8,917 nt of DNA from Ktedonobacter racemifer (GTDB taxonomy: Bacteria; Chloroflexota; DTOL01; JACQYG01): positions 1 through 8,917 of the forward strand of contig DYIS01000098.1 of the NCBI GenBank assembly GCA_020723545.1, in the 5' to 3' direction. Below are positions 1 to 6,132 of the stretch, one piece after another. The translations under genes were made by a program, and so were the position numbers. Numbering within the stretch: position 1 is the stretch's first letter; the number at the start of each line of letters is the position of its first letter. The notes below the pieces were generated by a model. It saw only the letters and a program-made list of their open reading frames with translations, ran no database searches and had not been told where the DNA came from.

Positions 1-1
1 C

Positions 2-145
2 GACCTAAATGCCGACGCGGTGGAGTTGGTCGAGCTTCTTACCACCGTAGAGGAGGAGTTCGGCGTTGAGATACCCGATTTCCAGGCGCGCAAGCTTTCT
101 ATAGTGCAGGATTTGGTCGATTTACTGGACGAACAGCTAGAGTGA
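2..145 (+). CDS. Acyl-carrier-protein-like protein, C-terminal part, lacking the carrier serine
   Basis: The gene is cut by the left window edge; 47 codons and the TGA stop remain. The remnant resembles helix II through helix IV of an acyl carrier protein. LNADAVELVELL aligns with the family signature LGADSLDTVELV, and EEEFGVEIPD follows at the usual spacing. The end, LSIVQDLVDLL, matches the usual helix IV (TVQDVVDYI). ACPs tether acyl chains through 4'-phosphopantetheine on the Ser of the DSL motif. Here that position reads DAV, with Ala encoded by GCG at 17-19, so as aligned it could not be phosphopantetheinylated. It ends 21 nt before tatC on the same strand. It could be a degenerate paralogue, a structural or regulatory ACP-like protein, or a real ACP misread by one base. 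The family call is fairly sure; the loss of function is inferred from the alignment. Confidence 0.75.
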   Translation, partial: DLNADAVELVELLTTVEEEFGVEIPDFQARKLSIVQDLVDLLDEQLE

Positions 146-166
146 CCTGCCGCCGGCCGTGGCACG

Positions 167-1048
167 ATGGATATGAACGAAACAAACAAAATGTCGCTCG
201 TGGAGCACCTGGATGAGCTGCGCCAACGCATTATCAAATCACTCCTGGCCCTGGCCGTGGCCACTGCCTTTTGCCTGTTTTTCACCGGGCAGATCTTTTA
301 CCTTTTGCTCCGGCCGATACGGGACATCACCCTTCCGGGGGTCCCGGTGACCACCAGGATCGTGCTGGCAGAGGATGCCACCTTCCCCGCCTTTTTTACC
401 GGGAGCTCCCCGATCTCGGCCACCGGCCCCTATACCGTTCCCTTAACGCTGCCCGCCGGGACGGCGCTGACGGTGAAGCTGACATTGCCCCAGAGCGGCA
501 TCAAGCCCATCTTCACGCGTCCCACCGAGATGTTCCTGGTCTATTTCAAGGTGGCATTGATCGCCGGCCTGTGCCTGGCCATGCCGGTGATCGCTTATCA
601 GGCCTTTCGCTTCCTGGTCCCCGCCCTGACCGCTCGGGAAAGACGCTATCTCTTCTTCTTCGTTCCTGGCGCCACCGCCTTCTTCCTTCTGGGTTTGGCC
701 TTCGCCTATTTTCTGATGCTTCCTTTTGCGCTGAAGTACTTGTTCACTTTCGGCGGCGGCATCGCTCAGCCCTTGCCTTCCATTGGCGAATACATATCCT
801 TCGTCACCCAGGTCCTGTTTTGGATCGGCCTGGTTTTTGAGACACCCCTGGTGGTTTTCTTCCTGGCAAAGCTTCGATTGGTCACGGCCGCACAGCTTGC
901 CGGGTGGCGCAAATACGCTGTTCTGGTGGCCTTTGTGGTCGCGGCCTTTGTCACGCCGACCCCGGACCCCTTCAATCAGACCCTGGTGGCCGTGCCCATG
1001 ATCCTGCTTTACGAGATCGGCATCTGGCTGGCCAAGCTGGCCCGCTGA
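167..1048 (+). CDS. tatC: Sec-independent protein translocase TatC
   Basis: TatC is the membrane receptor for twin-arginine signal peptides. It recruits TatA to export folded proteins across the cytoplasmic membrane. The N-terminus MSLVEHLDELRQR (9-21) is the family's amphipathic signature and precedes six membrane segments. Conserved residues are present: the cytoplasmic-loop ARERR with Glu158 (E. coli Glu103), FETP with Glu225 (E. coli Glu170), and the late TPTPDPFNQTL motif (263-273) before the last membrane helix. At 293 aa it is longer than the roughly 250 aa norm. The excess is a Thr/Pro/Val-rich insertion of about 50 residues (roughly 58-112) in the first external loop. ATGs at 167, 173 and 191 are all possible starts, and none has a clear Shine-Dalgarno; 167 is taken as the longest. 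No tatA or tatB is in the window. The function call is secure. Confidence 0.96.
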   Translation: MDMNETNKMSLVEHLDELRQRIIKSLLALAVATAFCLFFTGQIFYLLLRPIRDITLPGVPVTTRIVLAEDATFPAFFTGSSPISATGPYTVPLTLPAGTALTVKLTLPQSGIKPIFTRPTEMFLVYFKVALIAGLCLAMPVIAYQAFRFLVPALTARERRYLFFFVPGATAFFLLGLAFAYFLMLPFALKYLFTFGGGIAQPLPSIGEYISFVTQVLFWIGLVFETPLVVFFLAKLRLVTAAQLAGWRKYAVLVAFVVAAFVTPTPDPFNQTLVAVPMILLYEIGIWLAKLAR

Positions 1049-1068
1049 TTTCTTTACTAGTAAAAAGG
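1049..1068. repeat. Palindromic intergenic repeat, copy 1
   Basis: The sequence TTTCTTTACTAGTAAAAAGG begins at the base after the tatC stop codon. Its core TTTACTAGTAAA (1053-1064) is a perfect 12-bp palindrome. The left ten bases equal those of the copy at 3866-3885 except for C/T at position 10; the outer right arm is degraded. It ends 9 nt before the ptb start codon, so the AAAAGG in the right arm may double as a weak ribosome-binding site. Its function is unknown. Confidence 0.7.
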
Positions 1069-1077
1069 CATCAGGTC

Positions 1078-1992
1078 ATGGCGGTGAGGAGCTTCATTCA
1101 ATTGCGGGAGGCAGCCAGGAAGGTTGGTCCGACCACCATTGCTATCGCCGCCGCCAACGATGCGGAGGTCGTGGCCGCGGCCCGAGAGGTGCAGGATCAA
1201 GGCATCGCCCGCTGCCTGTTGGTCGGGGATCAGGCGGCGGTGGAGAAGGCGGCACGGGTGGCTGACGTTGGCATAGGTGACATGGAGATGCTGGACGTAG
1301 GTCCCCCCCGGTCCGCCGCCCGGATGGCGATGGAGTTGGTGAGAGAGGGTCGGGCCAGGGTAGCAGTGAAGGGCAAGGTTGATACCCCCGAGTTTCTGAG
1401 GGCGGCGCTGGACCCCAGGGCCGGACTGGTCACCGGGGCACTCCTCACCCACGTGGGGGTTTTCGAGGTGCCAGGGCTGGATCGGTTGATCCTGATCTCC
1501 GATGGCGGCGTGGTGCTCTACCCTACTATGGAGCAGAAGGTCGAGATCATCCAGAATGCCATCCAGGTGGCTCACAAGCTGGGTGTGGTCGAACCAAGGG
1601 TCGCGCTCCTGGCGGCCGTCTCTGAGGTCAACCCGAACCTGCCTGTAACAGTCGAGGCGGCCGGCCTGGCGCGGATGGAAAAACGCTGGAGAGCTCAGGG
1701 CGCCGTGGTCGATGGCCCAATCACCCTGGACGCGGCCATGTCGTCGAGTGTGGCGAAGCTTGAGGGCCTGGAGAGCCCGGTGGCAGGGGCGGCAGATGTC
1801 CTGATCGCGCCCGATGTGGAGGCCGGCAATATCATGGCCAAGGGCGTCACCTATTTCGCCAAGGGTCGGATGGCAGGTATCGTGACCGGAGCCAGGGTGC
1901 CCCTGGTGGTGGGCTCGCGAGCCGACCCCCATGAAACCCGGGTGGTGTCTATTGCGCTAGGTGTGGTTCTGGCGGCTAGCCCGACAACCTGA
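1078..1992 (+). CDS. ptb: Phosphate butyryltransferase (PTA/PTB family)
   Basis: This 304-aa enzyme belongs to the phosphate acetyl/butyryltransferase family, whose members interconvert an acyl-CoA plus phosphate with an acyl phosphate plus CoA in the cytoplasm. The length fits Ptb (about 300 aa) better than full Pta. Family blocks in order are: LTHVGVFEVPGLDRLILISDGGV, with YPTMEQKVEII just after it; an AAVSEVNP block; VDGPITLDAA; an AGAADVLIAPDVEAGNIMAK block; and the end MAGIVTGARVPLVVGSRAD. The open frame extends upstream to 904, but that part lies inside tatC in another frame and gives low-complexity peptide; the family start is MAVRSFIQL at 1078. No butyrate kinase (buk) is in the window, which is unusual because ptb and buk are often adjacent. 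The next gene is a cpgS-like GTPase 40 nt downstream. The true acyl substrate (butyryl, isobutyryl or acetyl) cannot be told from sequence. Confidence 0.9.
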   Translation: MAVRSFIQLREAARKVGPTTIAIAAANDAEVVAAAREVQDQGIARCLLVGDQAAVEKAARVADVGIGDMEMLDVGPPRSAARMAMELVREGRARVAVKGKVDTPEFLRAALDPRAGLVTGALLTHVGVFEVPGLDRLILISDGGVVLYPTMEQKVEIIQNAIQVAHKLGVVEPRVALLAAVSEVNPNLPVTVEAAGLARMEKRWRAQGAVVDGPITLDAAMSSSVAKLEGLESPVAGAADVLIAPDVEAGNIMAKGVTYFAKGRMAGIVTGARVPLVVGSRADPHETRVVSIALGVVLAASPTT

Positions 1993-2032
1993 GGGTTGTA
2001 ATCCAGCGAGTAGCGAGGTGCGGTAGTCCCTT

Positions 2033-3349
2033 ATGGACAAGATCATCATCATGGGTGCGGCGGGGCGGGACTTTCACAACTTCAACGTTTACTTTCGAGA
2101 CAACCCTGCCCATCGGGTGGTGGCCTTCACCGCCACGCAGATCCCCGATATCGAAGGCAGGGTCTATCCGGCCAGTTTGGCCGGCACCATCTACCCGGAG
2201 GGCATCCCTATCTACGCTGAGGATCGTTTGGATGAGTTGATCCGAGAGCTTGGTGCCGATCAGGTGGTTTTCGCTTACAGTGATGTCTCGCACGAGTACG
2301 TGATGCACAAGGCCTCCCAGGTCCTGGCCGCCGGCGCCGATTTCCGGCTCATGGGCGGGGAAACCACCATGCTCCGGTCGCGAGTCCCGGTGTTGGCGGT
2401 GTGCGCTGTGCGAACCGGCTCCGGCAAGAGTCAGACCACCCGGCGGGTTTGCGACATCTTGAGGGGCATGGGCAAGCGCGTCGTGGTGGTGCGCCATCCC
2501 ATGCCCTACGGCGACCTGACGGCCCAGGCCTGCCAGCGTTTCGCCTCCTACGAGGATCTGGACCGGCACCACTGTACTATTGAGGAGCGGGAGGAATACG
2601 AGCCCCACCTCAACCGGGGTATGGTGGTCTACGCCGGCGTGGACTATGGCCACATCCTGAGCGAGGTGGAGAAGGAGGCCGAGGTCATCGTCTGGGACGG
2701 GGGCAACAACGACCTTCCATTCTATAAGCCTGATGTGCATATAGTCGTTGTCGACCCGCATCGGCCGGGCCACGAGCTTTCCTATCACCCCGGCGAGGCC
2801 AATCTAAGGATGGCGGATGTGGTGGTGATCAACAAGGTAGATACCGCCAGGCCAGAGAACGTCGAGGCGGTAAAGGCCAATGTGACCGCGCTCAATCCCC
2901 GGGCTACGGTGGTGGAGGCTGCTTCACCCATCTTCGTGGATGACCCGGCGGCGATCCTGAACAAAAAGGTGCTGGTGGTGGAGGACGGCCCCACTCTCAC
3001 CCATGGGGAGATGAGCTACGGCGCTGGCGTCGTGGCTGCTCAGCGCTTCGGGGCTAAGGACATCGTAGATCCACGGCCTTATGCCGTGGGCTCCATCGTC
3101 GACACGTATCGAAAGTATCCCGGGACCGGGGCGCTTCTGCCGGCCATGGGCTATGGCGGTAGACAGATCGAGGAGCTGGAAGAGACCATCGCCACCACGC
3201 CCTGTGACCTGGTGATCATCGCCACCCCCATAGACTTGAGGCGAGTGGTGAAGATAGATAAGCCCAGCGTGCGAGTGCGCTACGAGTTGGAGGAGAGGTC
3301 ATATCCCGACCTGGCTGCGGTGCTGAAATACAGGCTGGCCAAGGGCTAG
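2033..3349 (+). CDS. cpgS: Cyclic 2,3-diphosphoglycerate synthetase-like P-loop GTPase
   Basis: This 438-aa protein has two recognisable parts. The N-terminal Rossmann-like part begins with MDKIIIMGAAGRDFHNFN (1-18), a hallmark of this family. A P-loop NTPase domain follows, with AVRTGSGKS at about 125-133 as Walker A, a WDGGNNDLPF segment and a G4-like NKVD at 267-270. In Methanothermus the archaeal family member closes 2,3-diphosphoglycerate to the cyclic thermoprotectant using ATP. Bacterial homologues are widespread, and I know of no characterised function for them. NKVD leaves open GTP rather than ATP use. The start ATG gives the family N-terminus; the nearest purine-rich site (GAGGTG, 2015-2020) is 12 nt away, rather far. 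It lies 40 nt after ptb and 10 nt before the DUF4446 gene. Family assignment is strong; the enzymatic role in this organism is open. Confidence 0.85.
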   Translation: MDKIIIMGAAGRDFHNFNVYFRDNPAHRVVAFTATQIPDIEGRVYPASLAGTIYPEGIPIYAEDRLDELIRELGADQVVFAYSDVSHEYVMHKASQVLAAGADFRLMGGETTMLRSRVPVLAVCAVRTGSGKSQTTRRVCDILRGMGKRVVVVRHPMPYGDLTAQACQRFASYEDLDRHHCTIEEREEYEPHLNRGMVVYAGVDYGHILSEVEKEAEVIVWDGGNNDLPFYKPDVHIVVVDPHRPGHELSYHPGEANLRMADVVVINKVDTARPENVEAVKANVTALNPRATVVEAASPIFVDDPAAILNKKVLVVEDGPTLTHGEMSYGAGVVAAQRFGAKDIVDPRPYAVGSIVDTYRKYPGTGALLPAMGYGGRQIEELEETIATTPCDLVIIATPIDLRRVVKIDKPSVRVRYELEERSYPDLAAVLKYRLAKG

Positions 3350-3355
3350 AGGAGG
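3350..3355 (+). promoter_or_regulatory. Shine-Dalgarno AGGAGG for the DUF4446 gene
   Basis: AGGAGG starts right after the cpgS stop codon and sits 4 nt before a GTG at 3360. It supports that GTG as the true start rather than the later in-frame ATG at 3399, which would cut into the membrane anchor. Confidence 0.75.
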
Positions 3356-3359
3356 AGAG

Positions 3360-3860
3360 GTGGAAGGCCTGAATCAGTTCTTCAATAACTTCGCGCCCAT
3401 GATCATTATGCTCCTGACCGCCCTGACATTCGTACTGGTAGTTTGGGTCTTCTTGTTGCAGTTCCGGACGGAGCAGGTGCTAAGACACTATCGAGCGTTG
3501 ATGAAGGGAGCCAGCGGAGAAAACCTGGAGACAGCGCTGGCTCAGCTTCTACAACGAGTTGACCAGACCGGTGCCAGGGTGGATAACCTGACCGATCTGT
3601 GCCAGCGCCTGGAGGTGGCCTTCAGTCGCAGCGTGCAACGCGTGGGACTGGTGCGCTACAATCCGTTCCCCGACATGGGCGGTGACCAGAGCTTTGCCAT
3701 TGCCCTCTTGGACGCGAACGGCGATGGCATCGTCCTTTCATCGCTTTACGGTCGCTCCGAGATGCGCGTCTACGCCAAGGCCATCAAGAAGGGCCTATCA
3801 TCCTATCCCCTCTCGGCGGAAGAAAAGCAGGCCCTGCAACAGGCCCAGATGACGGTCTAG
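3360..3860 (+). CDS. Membrane-anchored DUF4446 family protein
   Basis: This 166-aa protein has one N-terminal membrane segment (about 12-34). A helical, probably coiled-coil stretch with leucine/valine spacing follows (about 55-90). The C-terminal domain carries the conserved blocks RYNPFPDMGGDQSF (99-112), ALLDANGDGIVLSSLYGR, VYAKAIKKG and SSYPLS. These are the hallmarks of DUF4446, a family of unknown function in Firmicutes, Chloroflexota and others. The GTG start is chosen for its strong upstream AGGAGG and because it keeps the membrane segment whole. It is probably cotranscribed with cpgS (10-nt gap) and ends at a convergent junction with lysO. The sequence alone does not show which side of the membrane the domain faces. 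Confidence 0.9.
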   Translation: MEGLNQFFNNFAPMIIMLLTALTFVLVVWVFLLQFRTEQVLRHYRALMKGASGENLETALAQLLQRVDQTGARVDNLTDLCQRLEVAFSRSVQRVGLVRYNPFPDMGGDQSFAIALLDANGDGIVLSSLYGRSEMRVYAKAIKKGLSSYPLSAEEKQALQQAQMTV

Positions 3861-3865
3861 TCAGG

Positions 3866-3885
3866 TTTCTTTACCAGTAAAGAAA
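3866..3885. repeat. Palindromic intergenic repeat, copy 2 (best copy)
   Basis: TTTCTTTACCAGTAAAGAAA has 9-bp perfect arms (TTTCTTTAC / GTAAAGAAA) around a central CA. It lies in the 52-nt gap between the convergent DUF4446 and lysO genes. Position and symmetry would suit a bidirectional 3'-end element, but the stem is A/T-rich and there is no G+C-rich stem plus T-run of a standard intrinsic terminator. The same sequence recurs at 1049-1068 and, degraded, at 6102-6121. Confidence 0.8.
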
Positions 3886-3912
3886 TTGCGGCCGGCGGAA
3901 AGGGAAGAGGAC

Positions 3913-4512
3913 TTATAACCGTATCAATAGCGGTATCAGGATGGGCACCATGGCGGAGAGCACGGCCCCGGAGATAAAGGCCAAGAGGGCGGCCTCGGGG
4001 CCGGCGGCCCGGGCAATGATGGGCAGGGTGGTATCCATGGTGGTAGCTCCGCCGGGTGCGATGGCTGTCATCTTGCCCAGGTGTCGAGCCAAAAACGGCA
4101 CCGTTACCACGGCAAAGAGCTCTCGTATGACATTGGTGAGAAACGACAGGGCGCCGGTCTGAAGGCTGTAGGTTTGAGCCAGGAGCACCCCCGAGAGACT
4201 GTACCAGCCAAATCCGGCGCCGATGGCGCTGGATTCGTTCAGCGGCAGGCCCAAAAGGCAGCCGGCCAACGTCGCCCCGGCCAGGCTGCCGATGGCAATG
4301 CAAAATGGCAGGAATAGCGCCCTGAAGCCCAGCTTTCGGAGTTCGCGCCAGGCGCCCCTGCTGCGCCCCAGGTCGATGCCGACCCCGAAGAGCGTTAGCC
4401 CCAAGGCGGCAGCGGTCATCGTATCCAACGCCGCGGTGTAGGCTCTGGGCAAAAGGCCCAGGCTACCGGCCAGGATGCCTCCTAGCACCGAGGCCAATAT
4501 CAGCCAGGTCAC
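3913..4512 (-). CDS. lysO: Lysine exporter LysO, C-terminal core subunit
   Basis: This 199-aa hydrophobic protein matches the C-terminal two thirds of E. coli LysO (YbjE), an inner-membrane exporter of L-lysine. Recognised blocks are GFGWYSLSG (100-108), IRELFAV (129-135) and GGATTMDTTLP (154-164). Asp160 falls at the acidic position of the E. coli ATSMDFTLP motif. It starts with GTG at 4512-4510, and this GTG overlaps the TGA of the upstream gene (GTGA), which suggests translational coupling. E. coli LysO is one chain of about 299 aa; here 92 plus 199 residues make the equivalent from two genes. Two-gene versions of this family are known elsewhere, so this is probably a working pair rather than a frameshift. 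Lysine is inferred from the family; a related basic amino acid is possible. Confidence 0.88.
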   Translation of the reverse strand: MTWLILASVLGGILAGSLGLLPRAYTAALDTMTAAALGLTLFGVGIDLGRSRGAWRELRKLGFRALFLPFCIAIGSLAGATLAGCLLGLPLNESSAIGAGFGWYSLSGVLLAQTYSLQTGALSFLTNVIRELFAVVTVPFLARHLGKMTAIAPGGATTMDTTLPIIARAAGPEAALLAFISGAVLSAMVPILIPLLIRL

Positions 4513-4787
4513 TTTTCACCCCTTCTGCTCAGGAGCCTTTCCCACAGCCATACCAGGACAATACTGCCACCAGCGGCGGCCAAGGCCAGGAGCAGGGCCT
4601 GGGCACCCATAACCGGCAAGTTGCCCAGAAGCTGTCCATCGGTGCCGATGCTGGCGCCCATGGTGAACAATAGAACGGCCAGTCCGGCCATAGCAATGCG
4701 CCTGGCCCAAGGGGCCAGCGCCTCTGGGATCACCCCCGCCAGGCCCAAAGCAACTCCCAGGGCCAAAGGAAGGAAGATCATCCACAT
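4509..4787 (-). CDS. lysO: LysO family transporter, small N-terminal subunit
   Basis: This 92-aa protein has about three hydrophobic segments. It resembles the first part of LysO: LAVLLFTMGASIG (37-48) parallels LILFFMGISLA of the E. coli protein, and a Trp-rich end (WLWERLLSRR) leads to the break point. It ends in TGA inside the GTG start of the core subunit. The gene starts 24 nt after the stop of the glycosidase-like gene and in the same frame. No good Shine-Dalgarno is visible before ATG 4787, so it may depend on readthrough ribosomes from the gene before it. An export role together with the core subunit is inferred from homology and overlap. Confidence 0.8.
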   Translation of the reverse strand: MWMIFLPLALGVALGLAGVIPEALAPWARRIAMAGLAVLLFTMGASIGTDGQLLGNLPVMGAQALLLALAAAGGSIVLVWLWERLLSRRGEK

Positions 4788-4811
4788 ATAGTGCCGACAC
4801 TGGTTGACGGA

Positions 4812-5987
4812 CTAGCGCTGATCCCAGCTAAACTTGCGGACGAAAGGAGACAAGGATTTCACGGCATTGATGGTCAGGACCCGATCGCCCTCGAAGCTGT
4901 CGTACCAGGCACTGCCCTCGAGTTTGCCCGATAATATCCAGGGACAAAAGGCGAAAAGATAATCGGGCAGGGCCTGGCCATTGGATAGCTTTCCGGCGCG
5001 AAACCAGTTGAAAACCGCCAGGTGATAGTTTCGGTGCAGGTTGTCGTCCACTTTGGGGAAGCGGTGGTCATCGGTGGCCTTGTACTTCCAGCCGCCTTCG
5101 CCCACCACCATGGGCGGCAGCTTCCCAGCTTCTTTCTGATAGATTTCGGCGAAGACCAGGAAGCCCAGAACGGAGTTTACGTCCTCGGTGTAGTCAGGCG
5201 GATGGTTCAGGCCATAGGAATGGGGGACAAAGAACATGCGGTTGAATATGGCCTCGCCTTGCCGTGCTTTCAGTTCCCTGATGGCAGAGATCAGCCAATC
5301 CTGGTTAACGAACTGCCACCCCACCAGCCCGCCGGCGTTATAGACGTCCCGGGAGGCCTGAAGCAAATTCTTCAAAAAAAGAGTGCGGTCTGCGGGCTTG
5401 CCATCCCACTCCTCTGGTAGGCTCGGCTCATTGTAGAGCTGCATATACGGTGCCATCCCCAATCGCTGGAGCAGGTTCACATCCCGTTCCCAGCCGAAGT
5501 AAGCCTCATTTGGTCGGAGCATCTTTCGCCATACCGCCATGATGCCGGCGGCCTGTAAGCGCTTCGCCGCCTTTTCCAGTTGGATCTCATCGCCATAAAC
5601 GACCACGGCCCACTTCATGTGCATCTCGACCATTCGAGCGATCTGGCGGTCCAGCTCGCCTTCGCTGTAATAGGCATCGCCAGGAAAGTGGATGCCCAGA
5701 CCATTGTCTCCGATTGGCCGCGGCCAGTCCCGCAGTGCCAGAGGGGGTTGGCTTTTCAGCGTCAATCTTGCTCCTGACGAAGTCGGTGTCACCGCCATCG
5801 TAGATGTTGGGGCCATTGCCGTTGGACTGGAGGATTTAGTGGGTTCGGTGCGCGCGGCTACCGGGGTAGACGTAGGAGTAGCCTTCGGCCTAGCCAGCGT
5901 GCCCGGGGCCAACAGGAGCACAAAGCCGACGCCCAGGGCTAGAATTAAGGCGATGCCAAGTGCTAAGAGACCGATTTTCGGCTTCAT
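4812..5987 (-). CDS. Exported, membrane-anchored clan-A glycosidase-like protein
   Basis: This 391-aa protein has a membrane signal or anchor at about 3-26, then a Thr/Pro/Ser-rich linker (about 34-72), then a (beta/alpha)8-like domain. YMQLYNEPSLPEEW contains the NEP motif with a candidate acid/base Glu187. MVVGEGGWKY gives a candidate nucleophile Glu297. This pair and order fit clan GH-A glycoside hydrolases, though I cannot assign a family. There is no lipobox Cys, so it is either released or stays membrane-tethered outside the cell. The longest frame starts at 6041, but that ATG lies within a TATAAT promoter element. ATG 5987 has GGAGAAG seven nt upstream and begins MKPK just before the membrane segment. 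It heads a probable operon with the two lysO genes. The substrate is unknown, and a non-catalytic role is possible. Confidence 0.75.
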   Translation of the reverse strand: MKPKIGLLALGIALILALGVGFVLLLAPGTLARPKATPTSTPVAARTEPTKSSSPTAMAPTSTMAVTPTSSGARLTLKSQPPLALRDWPRPIGDNGLGIHFPGDAYYSEGELDRQIARMVEMHMKWAVVVYGDEIQLEKAAKRLQAAGIMAVWRKMLRPNEAYFGWERDVNLLQRLGMAPYMQLYNEPSLPEEWDGKPADRTLFLKNLLQASRDVYNAGGLVGWQFVNQDWLISAIRELKARQGEAIFNRMFFVPHSYGLNHPPDYTEDVNSVLGFLVFAEIYQKEAGKLPPMVVGEGGWKYKATDDHRFPKVDDNLHRNYHLAVFNWFRAGKLSNGQALPDYLFAFCPWILSGKLEGSAWYDSFEGDRVLTINAVKSLSPFVRKFSWDQR

Positions 5988-5994
5988 GCCTGAT

Positions 5995-6001
5995 CTTCTC
6001 C
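5995..6001 (-). promoter_or_regulatory. Shine-Dalgarno GGAGAAG setting the start at 5987
   Basis: On the minus strand GGAGAAG lies 7 nt before ATG 5987. Its GGAG (6001-5998) can pair with an upstream CTCC (minus-strand reading of 6012-6009) across a 7-nt loop, so access to the site might be modulated. Confidence 0.65.
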
Positions 6002-6014
6002 ACGGCCCGGAGGT

Positions 6015-6030
6015 GGCCAGGTGGCTGGCC
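6015..6030 (-). promoter_or_regulatory. Leader hairpin in the 5'UTR of the glycosidase-like gene
   Basis: GGCCAG and CTGGCC form a perfect 6-bp G+C-rich stem with a 4-nt loop. It begins about 3 nt downstream of the transcription start predicted from the promoter at 6040-6069. It could stabilise the mRNA 5' end, or be an operator half-pair in DNA. The sequence shows only the symmetry. Confidence 0.45.
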
Positions 6031-6039
6031 GATTCCGGC

Positions 6040-6069
6040 ATTATAGCACCTTAGCTGGTCTCCTGTCGA
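6040..6069 (-). promoter_or_regulatory. Sigma-70-type promoter for the glycosidase-lysO unit
   Basis: On the minus strand, TCGACA (6069-6064, five of six to TTGACA) is followed by an 18-nt spacer and a perfect TATAAT (6045-6040). Predicted transcription starts near 6033 and leaves a leader of about 46 nt before ATG 5987. The element makes the upstream ATG at 6041 unlikely as a start codon. Confidence 0.7.
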
Positions 6070-6101
6070 GCCTTGGGCGAAGGACCCTGACATATTGCCC
6101 G

Positions 6102-6121
6102 CGTTTTTACCAGCAAAGAAA
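6102..6121. repeat. Palindromic intergenic repeat, copy 3 (degraded)
   Basis: CGTTTTTACCAGCAAAGAAA matches the copy at 3866-3885 at 16 of 20 positions. It lies between the two divergent promoters, 11 nt upstream of the TTGACA box of the Rrf2 gene and about 32 nt upstream of the opposing promoter. It therefore sits where a regulator or bent A/T-rich DNA could affect either one. Confidence 0.6.
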
Positions 6122-6132
6122 ACAAAAGCACA

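Noticed and set aside
904..1077. Upstream extension of the ptb frame into tatC
   Set aside because: The extra 58 codons are an out-of-frame reading of tatC; family alignment begins at 1078.
1057..1932. A 291-codon open frame on the minus strand opposite ptb
   Set aside because: It lies antisense to a well-recognised gene, is His/Gly/Arg-rich, and shows no family motif; it is a shadow of G+C-rich coding sequence.
1976..2788. A 270-codon open frame on the minus strand opposite cpgS
   Set aside because: It is antisense to a conserved P-loop protein and its peptide has no recognisable domain.
5988..6041. Longer start for the glycosidase-like protein at 6041
   Set aside because: That ATG is built into a TATAAT promoter box and the added peptide precedes the signal segment; ATG 5987 has a good ribosome site.
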